Source: Struthio camelus (taxonomy: Eukaryota > Chordata > Aves > Struthioniformes > Struthionidae). From it: a stretch of DNA of 64,000 nucleotides. Numbering within the stretch: the first letter of the stretch is position 1; each line of letters opens with the position of its first letter. Of the stretch, positions 9,440 through 22,340 are shown piece after piece. The notes beneath the pieces were generated by a model. It was not told the DNA's origin, ran no database searches, and saw nothing but the letters and a program-made list of their open reading frames with translations. The position numbers and the translations under genes were made by a program. The stretch spans positions 29,973,573 through 30,037,572 of the forward strand of contig NC_090951.1 of assembly GCF_040807025.1 (NCBI RefSeq). Direction: 5' to 3'.

Positions 9440-11522
9440 CTCCCGCTCCTGCAATTTTCCAGCCCAGAGAGGGGCCAAACGAGAAACATTTAACAGCTTT
9501 CCTCCTCGTCCTCCCTGACCAAGAGAGGCAGGAGGAGAGATGCAGCCTGACGCGCGACCAGCCGGCTCCGCAGTCAGGCACAAAATGGTCAGAGAAGGAA
9601 AAGGGAGGAGGGATTTGAGCACACATAGATGGCACGAGAAAGAGAAGGGGCAAAGTCAGCACGGAAGAGAGAAAGCTGTAGAGATTTAGGGAGAGAAGAA
9701 CAGAAAGAGAGAGATGGAGGGAAGTGGAGGAGAGAAAGAGAACGAAGAAGAGGAGAGACCAGAAGAGGTGGCAGAAAGGCAAGAAGCTGGGGGAGAAAAA
9801 TAGCTCAGGCTAAAGACGCCACCGACTACCTTAGCTGCAGGGAAAACAGCAGTTAATTAGTTGGGTGATCAATCATATTTCTGCTGACGAGTTCATTTGA
9901 CCTTAATACCTATGAAGTTCTTCGAGCCACAAAAAAGAGGTTTATGCCTTGTTTTTCCCAGGAATTGCCCGGTTCATGCACCTTCCTATCCGGCAATGCA
10001 GTCAGTTCTCGTTCAAGGGAGCAGGCGACCTGTTCTTATTTCTCAGGAAAGGGAGGCTATCATGATATTTCTTTAAAAGCAAAGTAGCACGTGGCAAGTA
10101 ACCTGCAAAGACCCTGAGAAAAGCTTCCTGTCCTTAGCGCTGATGAGAGTCTGTAGGGGATGCAGGAGCAATACCGGCCGGCCGCCCTGCTAGGAGGAAT
10201 TCCTGTGCCACCCATCCAAGACAGCTTTCCGCAACACTCAGGTGGAAAGCAATGCATCGGCTCGGACTTTTCCCCGCAAGGAGACAGGCAGCTTGTCCCA
10301 GTCGAGAAAAGGAAAGCAGGCGTGGGCACGAATCACGGGAAACCCCCCCAGCTGCTGGTGCCTCCCGAGCACGGCGCCCCACCAAGCAGCGGCCCAGCAG
10401 CGTTGTGAGCCTGGGAAGCCCCTGGAGTGGATGCGCTGGGGTGTTTCCCCGTGAACGGCTGTCCATATGACAGCCCTGAGCCGGCTCCAGGAGGGGAAGG
10501 GACAAAACGGACATTCCTGTCCGAGGAAATAAATGAAGCGACTGTCCCAGGCAAGGGAACTGCTCTATCTCCTACCATTCAGTAGACCCTAAGAGAAGCA
10601 GAAGAAGCAGAGAGAAAAATGCCCTTAATCTCGTCTGTCAAGGGACTAATAAAAGAAATAGATGCTAACTTCAGTTAAGCAATATTTGGTCAAGGAGAGG
10701 GGAATTGCATCTTACAGGCATGGCGGAGGAAATGGAAAACTGCTGCTAAAAGCAGGTGCAAAGGTCCCCTCAAAGCAATTCCTTGGGTTGTCACTGACAA
10801 GCAGGCTGAAACGTGCCCAGCTGACAAACGACTGTGCAGCTAAAGCAGCATCTGCAAACCAATCCATCCTCAAATAACCTCGCTATGCTAATGACAGGGC
10901 TGGATTCCCCAGCGCCCTGCCTGCTGGGGGCACCCCAAGTGTCTGCTGAGGAGCGGACGTCTTTCAGCACCCGCCGCCGCGCCGGCCTTGCTTTGCGACC
11001 AGCACTGCAGTCCCGCTGGGCAGCTGCTGAGGCGCGCCAAAGCCCAGCTTGCCACACTCCACCCTGCAGTGGGGGCAGAGCCGCGGCCTGTCCACTGCCT
11101 TTTGGGTTTTTGCTTTGGTTTTTTCTGTATATAGGTTTTCTGGCTAATGATGGAGGCTGGGGAGTCCCTTCCGGCTCGAGGCACGCCAAGGGTTCATACT
11201 TGGACGCTGATTCTGAAGCGGCAGAGGAAGACCCGTCCCCGCATCCCTGAAGGGGCACGGCGTTGCCCCTGGCTGCGGTGACAAGGTCTCCTGGCCCTGC
11301 CGGGGACCTGGCGCCTCTCCGCGAGCAGCAGCGAGCTGGGCACAGCCAGCGCCGCCCACGCAGTTCTCCGGCTGTTCCTGACGATGGAGGAAAACAGAAG
11401 ACAGACCCGGTGGGTGTACGGGTCAGGACGGCGGCAGGGCTGGCAGCCGCCGGCCGGGTCACCCCATCCTCGGCCGCCTGGGTCTGACACCGGGGGGAGC
11501 TCCCGTCGGCCGCTTAAAGCCA
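9440..11522. other. Flank A, second copy
   Basis: Near-identical repeat of 1-2083, with G-to-A at a CpG at 11358 (1919 in copy 1). The purine-rich tract recurs at 9689-9799. No gene recognised. Confidence 0.8.
9689..9799 (+). repeat. Purine-rich low-complexity tract, second copy
   Basis: Duplicate of 250-360, produced by the 9,439-bp duplication. Confidence 0.75.
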
Positions 11523-11866
11523 CGGCTCAGGAGGAGCCGCGCGGCAAGGGAAAGGCCCGGCCCAGAGCGGCCCTTTCCGCGGCACAGGCGACCTCGGGAG
11601 CCCAAGGGCCCCGCCGCGCTGGCACGGGCCGGCTGCGGGCGGCGGGACGGTCGCAGCCGCCTGCAGCCGCCGCGACAAGGGCCCAACCAGACGGCTTCGA
11701 AGCCGCGGGCTCGGAGACGAGGACGGCTCCTTCTGCGCTCCTTGAGCGCAGCCAACAGAGGCAGCGAACAGACGCAGCAGTTAGCGCAGCAGTTTGCGCA
11801 GAAGGGCGCCAGAAGGCAAAGAAGGTGCCTCTCCATTTTGCACAGTGGTGTGTCCTTCCCCGGGGC

Positions 11867-13258
11867 ATGGCCGTGACACGCCGCAGAGCACGTTCCCCCG
11901 TGGCTGCTGGAGGTGCTGCATCGGCTGTGTCTGAGGCTTCAACGCAGACAGACCCTCCGACAGCAGATGCAGCTCTGCAGGTGTCAGGCTGCAGGCAGTG
12001 CCTGGGGCCTCTGCGTGGGGCCTGGGCTGACAGTCAGCTCTCCTGCGTGAGGTGTGCTGTGCTTGACCAGTTGCGTCACCAGATAAAGGAGCTACGGGAG
12101 GAGGTTAGTAGGCTGCGTAGCATCCGAGAGGATGAGCGGGAGATTGACAGGGCGTTCTCGGAGACTGTTCAGCTCCGGGAGTCCCCTGCCCCCACTGCAG
12201 CGGAGTTGTCGGAGGGCTCAGCACCGTGTGTAAAGGTGCATCATAACGCTGTTGAAGAGGGCTGGAAGCTGGTGACCTCTCGTAGAAGGAGAAAGGCTCT
12301 TGCTCCTCCTCAAGACTTACCCTTGAAGGACAAGTTTAGTGCCCTGCAAGCCGAGGAGAGGCTGGGCATGGCTCCAAGGGAGGCAACTGGCCGGGCAGAC
12401 CCTGTGCCGTGCAGGAACCCCCGGAAGAAGCGGCGAGTGATTGTTGTGGGTGACTGCCTGCTGCAGGGGACAGAGGCACCTCTCTGCCGACCTGACCTCT
12501 TGCCCAGAGAGGTTTGCTGCCTGCCAGGGGCTCGAATAAGAGATGTCGTGGAAAGACTGCCAAGGCTTGTCCATGCATCGGACTACTACCCTCTGCTGAT
12601 CTTCCATGTGGGTGCTAATGACGCAAAAGGCAAACTGGAAAGCATCAAACAGGACTTCAGAGCTCTGGGAACGGTGGTGAAGGGTCTGGGAGCCCGGGTC
12701 GTTTTCTCCTCAATCTTGCCTGTGAGGGGGAAGGATGGGAGGAGGAGTAGACGAGTTTTCCAAGTTAACAACTGGCTGCGCCGCTGGTGTTGGCAACAGG
12801 GCTTTGGTTTCTATGACCGTGGGACCCTGTTTGAAGATCAACAGCTGATGGGGAGCCACCTTAAGGATCCACCTTACCAAGCGGGGCACGTGCGTCTTTG
12901 CCAACAGATTGGCCAGCCTGGTAAGGAGGGCTTTAAACTAGGCAAGATGGGGGAAGGGGAGTGGTGTAGTGGCAGGAGAGTCAGTAAAACACCGCTCAAG
13001 TCAGGATGCCTCCAGCGGGTGCATACAGCCAGGGGAGACAGCATGCAACATGGCTATGGAGGATCCTCTTGCGCCTCTTCTGGGAAGCTTGCATGCTTGG
13101 CTGGCTCTCTGGAATGCCTGTATAGCAATGCACGCAGCATGGGGAATCAGCAGGAAGAGTTAGAGCTCTGTGTGCGGTCGCAGGGCCATGATCTCATTGC
13201 AGTGACAGAGACATGGTGGGATAGCTCACATGACTGGGATGCTGTCATGGATGGCTAG
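11867..13258 (+). pseudogene. CR1 ORF1, copy 2
   Basis: Same structure as the copy 1 frame, including the GDC in place of GDS in the esterase and the TAG at 13256-13258. Confidence 0.83.
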
Positions 13259-15870
13259 GTGCTTTTTAGGAAAGACAGGCCAGGAAGGCGAGGTGGTGGA
13301 GTTGCTCTTTATGGGAGGGAGCAACTAGAATGTATGGAGCTCTGCCTCGGGGTGGATGAAGAGCAAGTGGAGAGCCTGTGGGTAAGGATTAAAGGGCAGG
13401 GTAACATGGGTGACACGGTGGTGGGGGTTTACTACAGGCCACCTGACCAGGAGGAAGTCATCGATGAGGCCTTCTACCGACAGCTGGAAGTAGCCTCACG
13501 ATCACGGGCCCTGGTTCTCATGGGAGACTTCAACCACCCTGACATCTGTTGGCAAGACAGCACAGCTAGGCACAAACAGTCAAAGAGGTTCCTGCAGAGG
13601 ATTGATGACAATTTCTTGACTCAGGTGGTGGAGACGCCAACGAGGAGAGGTGCAATGCTAGACCTTGTCCTAACGAACAAAGAAGGTCTAGTTGGAGAGG
13701 TGAAGGTTGGGGGCAGCCTTGGCTGCAGTGACCATGAGATGGTGGAGTTCAGGATCCTACGAGGAGGGAGCAGGGCAATGAGTAGGATTGCAACGCTGGA
13801 CTTCAGGAGAGCTAACTTTGGCCTCTTGAGGGACCTACTTAGGGGAATCTCATGGGGTAGGGCCCTGGGGGGAAGAGGGGTCCAAGAAAGCTGGTTAATA
13901 TTCAAGCATCACCTCCTCCAGGCTCAAGAGCAGTGCATCCCTCTGAGAAAGAAGTCGAGCAAAGCGGGCAGGAGACCTGCCTGGATGAGCAAGGAACTCC
14001 TGGCCAAACTCCAGCAGAAGAAGGAAGTACACAGAATGTGGAAAAGGGGACAGGCCACTTGGGGGGAATACAGGGACGTTGTCAGAGTGTGCAGGGATGC
14101 GACAAGGAAGGCTAAGGCCCAGTTGGAATTAAATCTGGCAAGGACAACAAGAAGGGGTTCTTCAAATACATCAATAGCAAAAGGAAGACTAGGGAACACG
14201 TGGGCCCGCTGCTGAATGGGGCGGGTGCCCTGGTGACGAAGGATACAGAGAAGGCAGAGTTATTGAATGCCTTCTTTGCTTCAGTCTTCACTGCTAAGGC
14301 CAGTCCTCAGGAATTCCAGACCTTGGAGACAAGAGAGGAAGTCTGGAGAAAGGAAGACTCTCCCTTGGTTGAAGAGGATCAGGTTAGAGATCTTTTGTCC
14401 AAACTTGACATCCATAAATCCACGGGCCCCGATGGGATGCACCCACGAGTGCTGAGGGAGCTGGCGGATGTTATCGCTAGGCCACTCTCCATCATCTTGG
14501 AAAGGTCCTGGAGATCAGGAGAGGTGCCTGAGGACTGGAAGAAAGCCAATGTCACCCCAGTCTTCCAAAAGGGCAAGAAGGAGGAGCCAGGAATCTACAG
14601 GCCTGTCAGCCTCACCTCCATCCCTGGCAAGGTGATGGAACAGCTCCTCCTGGAGGTCATCGCTAAGCATCTGAAGGACAAGAAGGTGATCAGGAGTAGT
14701 CAGCACGGATTCACCAAAGGGAAATCATGCTTGACCAATCTGATAGCCTTCTATGACGGAATGACTGGCTGGGTAGATGAGGAGAGAGCAGTGGATGTTG
14801 TCTACCTGGACTTCAGCAAGGCTTTTGACACTGTCTCCCATCACATCCTTCTAGGTAAGCTCAGGAAGTGTGGGCTAGACGAGTGGACAGTGAGGTGGCT
14901 TGAGAACTGGCTGGATGGCCAAGCTCAGAGGGTTGTGGTGAATGGCGCAGAGTCAAGTTGGAGGCCTGTGGCTAGTGGTGTCCCCCAGGGGTCAGTCCTG
15001 GGTCCAGTCTTGTTCAAGGCATTCCTCAGTGACCTGGAGGAAGGGACAGAGTGCACCCTCAGCAAGTTTGCTGATGATACTAAACTGGGGGGAGAGGCTA
15101 ACACACCAGAAGACTGTGCTGCCATTCCGAGGGACCTGGACAGGCTGGAGAGGTGGGCGGAGAGGAACCTCCTGAAGTTCAACAAAGGCAAGTGCAAGGT
15201 CCTGCACCTAGGCAGGAATAATCCCATGCAGCAGTACAGGCTGGGGGTTGACCTGCTGGAAAGTAGCTCTGCAGAGGAGGACCTGGGAGTGCTGGTGGAC
15301 AACAAGTTAAACATGAGCCAGCAGTGTGCCCTTGTGGCCAAGAAGGCCAATGGGATCCTGGGGTGCATTAGGCGGAGTGTTGCCAGCAGGTCGAGGGAGG
15401 TGATCCTGCCCCTCTCCTCAGCCCTGGGGAGGCCTCCCCTGGAGTACTGTGTCCAGTTCTGGGCTCCCCAGTACAAGAGAGACATGGCACTCCTGGAGAG
15501 AGTCCAGCGGAGGGCTACCAAGATGATTAGAGGGCTGGAGCACCTCTCCTAGGAAGAAAGACTGCAAGAGCTGGGCCTGTTGAGCCTGGAGAAGAGAAGA
15601 TTGAGAGGCGATCTCATCAACGTGTACAAGTATCTGAAGGGGGAGTGTCAAGAGGATGAGGCCAGTCTCTTCTCTGTGGTGCCCAGCAACAGGACAAGAG
15701 GCAATGGGCAGAAACTGAACCACAGGAAGTTCCATCTGAACCTGAGAAAAATCTTCTTGACTGTGAGGGTGACAGAGCACTGGAACAGGTTGCCCAGAGA
15801 GGTGGTGGAGTCTCCTTCCTTGGAGATATTCAAAACCCGTCTGGATGCGATCCTGGGAAATATGCTCTAG
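13115..15870 (+). pseudogene. CR1 ORF2, copy 2, broken
   Basis: Endonuclease and RT motifs as in copy 1. Same two TAGs (13256-13258, 15550-15552) and same frameshift near 14140. Confidence 0.92.
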
Positions 15871-16255
15871 GTGACCCTGCTTGAGCAGGGAGGGTGGACT
15901 AGATGATCTCCAGAGGTCCCTTCCAACCTCAACGATTCTGTGATTCTGTGATTCTGCTGCCTGCGACGCCGCTGCCGCAGGGAGGTGCTCAGGAGGCTCC
16001 AGAGTTCCTGTGCTGCCTCGTGGCCCGGGCAGAGCCCCCCGCCGGCCCGAGACGGGGCACCAGCGGCCAGGCACCCGCCGGAGCACCACGAGCCACCGCT
16101 GCCGGCCCCTAAAGGCAGCCGCCGGCGGGGGCAGCGGTGGTGGCGGCGGCAGCCCCAGCGGGGCCCGGCCCGGGCAGGCGGCGGCCGCGGGGGCTGCAGC
16201 AGGCGGCGGCGGCGGCAGGGCCGGGGCAGGAGCCGCGGGGCAGAAAAGCAGGGGC

Positions 16256-16326
16256 TGCATTGGCCGGGAATCGAACCCGGGTCTCCCGCGTGGCGGGCGA
16301 GAATTCTCCCCCTGAACCACCAATGC
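16256..16326 (-). tRNA. tRNA-Gly-GCC: tRNA-Gly(GCC)-like gene, C33 variant
   Basis: Identical by eye to 6817-6887, with the TTTT terminator downstream; faces the 3' end of CR1 copy 2. Confidence 0.85.
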
Positions 16327-17078
16327 CACGGCCGGGGCTCCCCCGCGGCCCCACCGCCCCCCGCAGCGCCCCCGCCGGCGCCTCCGCGGCCCCCGCCCGG
16401 CCGGGGCCCGGCCGCCCCCGCAGGCAGCTGCCTTTTGGGGCTGGCAGCGGTGCTTGGCCGCAGTTGTGGCTGCTGCGGGAGAGCCCAAAGCGCCGAGGGC
16501 CTTGGTGTTCGCAGGGGCGCGCGAGCTTGGCCAGGGCCCTCGTGATGCCCTGTTAACTCTGGAGCCTAACGAGAACGCCCTGAAGTGCCACGATGCCTCA
16601 GGTAGCCAAGCTGGCGCTCTCGTGGCTTGCGCCCCCGGAATCAGAGCAGGCTGCTCGGCTCCTTCCCTTGGGGGCTGCCCGCCAGCGGTGGCCAGCCCCG
16701 CGGCTGCCAGGCTCCCCGCGCCAGCGCCGCCAGGGCCCGTGGCACCCCGGGGTCGACTTTGTGACAGACGCTGCAGTTCTGGGTCAGGCCTTTTCCTGGC
16801 CTTGCTTCTTGTCTTGCTCAGCGCCCCGGGCGCAGCAGGAGAGGCGAAGCCCCGGCTGCAGCGGCTGCCGCGGGAGGGCAGGGCAGGACCTGGCCCGGGC
16901 GCCGCGGCCTGGAGGCGCTGGAGTCGCTCGCCCCGGGGCGCGCGGGGCGCCCGCATCTGCGCCGGGGCCGCGGCCAAGTGCCGGCAGGGAGGGCAGCCGG
17001 GCCCCGGCCCTGCGCGGGGACAGCAGCCGGCAGCCAGGGGTGCGGGGGCGGCGGGGCCGCGGGGGAGCCCCGGCCGCG

Positions 17079-17149
17079 GCATTGGTGGTTCAGGGGGAGA
17101 ATTCTCGCCCGCCACGCGGGAGACCCGGGTTCGATTCCCGGCCAATGCA
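17079..17149 (+). tRNA. tRNA-Gly-GCC: tRNA-Gly(GCC)-like gene, C33 variant
   Basis: Identical by eye to the other copies. It transcribes toward the 5' end of CR1 copy 3, which starts about 390 bp downstream. Confidence 0.85.
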
Positions 17150-17883
17150 GCCCCTGCTTTTCTGCCCCGCGGCTCCTGCCCCGGCCCTGCCGCCGCCGCT
17201 GCCTGCTGCAGCCCCCGCGGCCGCCGCCTGCCCGGGCCGGGCCCCGCTGGGGCTGCCGCCGCCACCACCGCTGCCCCCGCCGGCGGCTGCCTTTAGGGGC
17301 CGGCAGCGGAGGCCGGGAGTCCCTGTCCCCCCCCCCGCTCCCAACACCCCTACCGCCCCGTCCCGCCCCATCCTCGACCACCTGGGTCTCACGCCGGGAG
17401 GAGGCAGAAGGCCCGCTCGACCGCGGCCGCGACGGCGGGGTCTGCGCCCGGCTCTCCGCCAGCAGCCTGGGAGGGAGCAGCAGCGCAAACGCAGCCCCGG
17501 GGGCACCGGACGGCCCCTCGCCCCGGCCGCTTCCAGCCGCGGCTCAGGAGGAGCCGCGCGGCAAGGGAAAGGCCCGGCCCAGAGCGGCCCTTTCCGCGGC
17601 ACAGGCGACCTCGGGAGCCCAAGGGCCCCGCCGCGCTGGCACGGGCCGGCTGCGGGCGGCGGGACGGTCGCAGCCGCCTGCAGCCGCCGCGACAAGGGCC
17701 CAACCAGACGGCTTCGAAGCCGCGGGCTCGGAGACGAGGACGGCTCCTTCTGCGCTCCTTGAGCGCAGCCAACAGAGGCAGCGAACAGACGCAGCAGTTA
17801 GCGCAGCAGTTTGCGCAGAAGGGCGCCAGAAGGCAAAGAAGGTGCCTCTCCATTTTGCACAGTGGTGTGTCCTTCCCCGGGGC

Positions 17884-19275
17884 ATGGCCGTGACACGCCG
17901 CAGAGCACGTTCCCCCGTGGCTGCTGGAGGTGCTGCATCGGCTGTGTCTGAGGCTTCAACGCAGACAGACCCTCCGACAGCAGATGCAGCTCTGCAGGTG
18001 TCAGGCTGCAGGCAGTGCCTGGGGCCTCTGCGTGGGGCCTGGGCTGACAGTCAGCTCTCCTGCGTGAGGTGTGCTGTGCTTGACCAGTTGCGTCACCAGA
18101 TAAAGGAGCTACGGGAGGAGGTTAGTAGGCTGCGTAGCATCCGAGAGGATGAGCGGGAGATTGACAGGGCGTTCTCGGAGACTGTTCAGCTCCGGGAGTC
18201 CCCTGCCCCCACTGCAGCGGAGTTGTCGGAGGGCTCAGCACCGTGTGTAAAGGTGCATCATAACGCTGTTGAAGAGGGCTGGAAGCTGGTGACCTCTCGT
18301 AGAAGGAGAAAGGCTCTTGCTCCTCCTCAAGACTTACCCTTGAAGGACAAGTTTAGTGCCCTGCAAGCCGAGGAGAGGCTGGGCATGGCTCCAAGGGAGG
18401 CAACTGGCCGGGCAGACCCTGTGCCGTGCAGGAACCCCCGGAAGAAGCGGCGAGTGATTGTTGTGGGTGACTGCCTGCTGCAGGGGACAGAGGCACCTCT
18501 CTGCCGACCTGACCTCTTGCCCAGAGAGGTTTGCTGCCTGCCAGGGGCTCGAATAAGAGATGTCGTGGAAAGACTGCCAAGGCTTGTCCATGCATCAGAC
18601 TACTACCCTCTGCTGATCTTCCATGTGGGTGCTAATGACGCAAAAGGCAAACTGGAAAGCATCAAACAGGACTTCAGAGCTCTGGGAACGGTGGTGAAGG
18701 GTCTGGGAGCCCGGGTCGTTTTCTCCTCAATCTTGCCTGTGAGGGGGAAGGATGGGAGGAGGAGTAGACGAGTTTTCCAAGTTAACAACTGGCTGCGCCG
18801 CTGGTGTTGGCAACAGGGCTTTGGTTTCTATGACCGTGGGACCCTGTTTGAAGATCAACAGCTGATGGGGAGCCACCTTAAGGATCCACCTTACCAAGCG
18901 GGGCACGTGCGTCTTTGCCAACAGATTGGCCAGCCTGGTAAGGAGGGCTTTAAACTAGGCAAGATGGGGGAAGGGGAGTGGTGTAGTGGCAGGAGAGTCA
19001 GTAAAACACCGCTCAAGTCAGGATGCCTCCAGCGGGTGCATACAGCCAGGGGAGACAGCATGCAACATGGCTATGGAGGATCCTCTTGCGCCTCTTCTGG
19101 GAAGCTTGCATGCTTGGCTGGCTCTCTGGAATGCCTGTATAGCAATGCACGCAGCATGGGGAATCAGCAGGAAGAGTTAGAGCTCTGTGTGCGGTCGCAG
19201 GGCCATGATCTCATTGCAGTGACAGAGACATGGTGGGATAGCTCACATGACTGGGATGCTGTCATGGATGGCTAG
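17884..19275 (+). pseudogene. CR1 ORF1, copy 3
   Basis: As copy 1. The frame is open upstream to 16978 through the linker and its tRNA, which I treat as a composition effect rather than a real N-terminal extension. Confidence 0.83.
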
Positions 19276-21887
19276 GTGCTTTTTAGGAAAGACAGGCCAG
19301 GAAGGCGAGGTGGTGGAGTTGCTCTTTATGGGAGGGAGCAACTAGAATGTATGGAGCTCTGCCTCGGGGTGGATGAAGAGCAAGTGGAGAGCCTGTGGGT
19401 AAGGATTAAAGGGCAGGGTAACATGGGTGACACGGTGGTGGGGGTTTACTACAGGCCACCTGACCAGGAGGAAGTCATCGATGAGGCCTTCTACCGACAG
19501 CTGGAAGTAGCCTCACGATCACGGGCCCTGGTTCTCATGGGAGACTTCAACCACCCTGACATCTGTTGGCAAGACAGCACAGCTAGGCACAAACAGTCAA
19601 AGAGGTTCCTGCAGAGGATTGATGATAATTTCTTGACTCAGGTGGTGGAGACGCCAACGAGGAGAGGTGCAATGCTAGACCTTGTCCTAACGAACAAAGA
19701 AGGTCTAGTTGGAGAGGTGAAGGTTGGGGGCAGCCTTGGCTGCAGTGACCATGAGATGGTGGAGTTCAGGATCCTACGAGGAGGGAGCAGGGCAATGAGT
19801 AGGATTGCAACGCTGGACTTCAGGAGAGCTAACTTTGGCCTCTTGTGGGACCTACTTAGGGGAATCTCATGGGGTAGGGCCCTGGGGGGAAGAGGGGTCC
19901 AAGAAAGCTGGTTAATATTCAAGCATCACCTCCTCCAGGCTCAAGAGCAGTGCATCCCTCTGAGAAAGAAGTCGAGCAAAGCGGGCAGGAGACCTGCCTG
20001 GATGAGCAAGGAACTCCTGGCCAAACTCCAGCAGAAGAAGGAAGTACACAGAATGTGGAAAAGGGGACAGGCCACTTGGGGGGAATACAGGGACGTTGTC
20101 AGAGTGTGCAGGGATGCGACAAGGAAGGCTAAGGCCCAGTTGGAATTAAATCTGGCAAGGACAACAAGAAGGGGTTCTTCAAATACATCAATAGCAAAAG
20201 GAAGACTAGGGAACACGTGGGCCCGCTGCTGAATGGGGCGGGTGCCCTGGTGACGAAGGATACAGAGAAGGCAGAGTTATTGAATGCCTTCTTTGCTTCA
20301 GTCTTCACTGCTAAGGCCAGTCCTCAGGAATTCCAGACCTTGGAGACAAGAGAGGAAGTCTGGAGAAAGGAAGACTCTCCCTTGGTTGAAGAGGATCAGG
20401 TTAGAGATCTTTTGTCCAAACTTGACATCCATAAATCCACGGGCCCCGATGGGATGCACCCACGAGTGCTGAGGGAGCTGGCGGATGTTATCGCTAGGCC
20501 ACTCTCCATCATCTTGGAAAGGTCCTGGAGATCAGGAGAGGTGCCTGAGGACTGGAAGAAAGCCAATGTCACCCCAGTCTTCCAAAAGGGCAAGAAGGAG
20601 GAGCCAGGAATCTACAGGCCTGTCAGCCTCACCTCCATCCCTGGCAAGGTGATGGAACAGCTCCTCCTGGAGGTCATCGCTAAGCATCTGAAGGACAAGA
20701 AGGTGATCAGGAGTAGTCAGCACGGATTCACCAAAGGGAAATCATGCTTGACCAATCTGATAGCCTTCTATGACGGAATGACTGGCTGGGTAGATGAGGA
20801 GAGAGCAGTGGATGTTGTCTACCTGGACTTCAGCAAGGCTTTTGACACTGTCTCCCATCACATCCTTCTAGGTAAGCTCAGGAAGTGTGGGCTAGACGAG
20901 TGGACAGTGAGGTGGCTTGAGAACTGGCTGGATGGCCAAGCTCAGAGGGTTGTGGTGAATGGCGCAGAGTCAAGTTGGAGGCCTGTGGCTAGTGGTGTCC
21001 CCCAGGGGTCAGTCCTGGGTCCAGTCTTGTTCAAGGCATTCCTCAGTGACCTGGAGGAAGGGACAGAGTGCACCCTCAGCAAGTTTGCTGATGATACTAA
21101 ACTGGGGGGAGAGGCTAACACACCAGAAGACTGTGCTGCCATTCCGAGGGACCTGGACAGGCTGGAGAGGTGGGCGGAGAGGAACCTCCTGAAGTTCAAC
21201 AAAGGCAAGTGCAAGGTCCTGCACCTAGGCAGGAATAATCCCATGCAGCAGTACAGGCTGGGGGTTGACCTGCTGGAAAGTAGCTCTGCAGAGGAGGACC
21301 TGGGAGTGCTGGTGGACAACAAGTTAAACATGAGCCAGCAGTGTGCCCTTGTGGCCAAGAAGGCCAATGGGATCCTGGGGTGCATTAGGCGGAGTGTTGC
21401 CAGCAGGTCGAGGGAGGTGATCCTGCCCCTCTCCTCAGCCCTGGGGAGGCCTCCCCTGGAGTACTGTGTCCAGTTCTGGGCTCCCCAGTACAAGAGAGAC
21501 ATGGCACTCCTGGAGAGAGTCCAGCGGAGGGCTACCAAGATGATTAGAGGGCTGGAGCACCTCTCCTAGGAAGAAAGACTGCAAGAGCTGGGCCTGTTGA
21601 GCCTGGAGAAGAGAAGATTGAGAGGCGATCTCATCAACGTGTACAAGTATCTGAAGGGGGAGTGTCAAGAGGATGAGGCCAGTCTCTTCTCTGTGGTGCC
21701 CAGCAACAGGACAAGAGGCAATGGGCAGAAACTGAACCACAGGAAGTTCCATCTGAACCTGAGAAAAATCTTCTTGACTGTGAGGGTGACAGAGCACTGG
21801 AACAGGTTGCCCAGAGAGGTGGTGGAGTCTCCTTCCTTGGAGATATTCAAAACCCGTCTGGATGCGATCCTGGGAAATATGCTCTAG
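19132..21887 (+). pseudogene. CR1 ORF2, copy 3, broken
   Basis: Endonuclease and RT motifs kept; TAG at 19273-19275 and 21567-21569, frameshift near 20157. Confidence 0.92.
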
Positions 21888-22269
21888 GTGACCCTGCTTG
21901 AGCAGGGAGGGTGGACTAGATGATCTCCAGAGGTCCCTTCCAACCTCAACGATTCTGTGATTCTGTGATTCTGCTGCCTGCGACGCCGCTGCCGCAGGGA
22001 GGTGCTCAGGAGGCTCCAGAGTTCCTGTGCTGCCTCGTGGCCCGGGCAGAGCCCCCCGCCGGCCCGAGACGGGGCACCAGCGGCCAGGCACCCGCCGGAG
22101 CACCACGAGCCACCGCTGCCGGCCCCTAAAGGCAGCCGCTGGCGGGGGCAGCGGTGGTGGCGGCGGCAGCCCCAGCGGGGCCCGGCCCGGGCAGGCGGCG
22201 GCCGCGGGGGCTGCAGCAGGCGGCGGCGGCAGGGCCGGGGCAGGAGCCGCGGGGCAGAAAAGCAGGGGC

Positions 22270-22340
22270 TGCATTGGCCGGGAATCGAACCCGGGTCTCC
22301 CGCGTGGCGGGCGAGAATTCTCCCCCTGAACCACCAATGC
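22270..22340 (-). tRNA. tRNA-Gly-GCC: tRNA-Gly(GCC)-like gene, C33 variant
   Basis: Identical by eye to the other copies; TTTT terminator downstream on the - strand. Confidence 0.85.

Larger units (their letters stand above)
11523..15955 (+). mobile_element. CR1: CR1 LINE copy 2, full length, inactive
   Basis: Collinear with copy 1 without length change (4,433 bp). Carries C at 13609 (GAC) and A at 13829 (AGG, Arg), a combination found in no other copy. Confidence 0.95.
16096..17309. repeat. Linker 2: inverted tRNA-Gly arms, spacer forward
   Basis: Same architecture as linker 1; linker 15956-17539 is 1,584 bp. A C-tract just right of the arm (about 17328-17337) differs in length from the other linkers. 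Confidence 0.9.
9440..17541. repeat. Tandem segmental duplication, copy 2
   Basis: Counterpart of 1-8102, shifted by 9,439 bp. At its right end it does not enter flank B but continues straight into CR1 copy 3 (from 17540), so the second block seeds the multi-copy array. Confidence 0.9.
17540..21972 (+). mobile_element. CR1: CR1 LINE copy 3, full length, inactive
   Basis: 4,433 bp, 6,017 bp after copy 2. First copy whose 5' side is linker rather than flank A. Has a private G-to-A at a CpG (18597). Confidence 0.95.
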
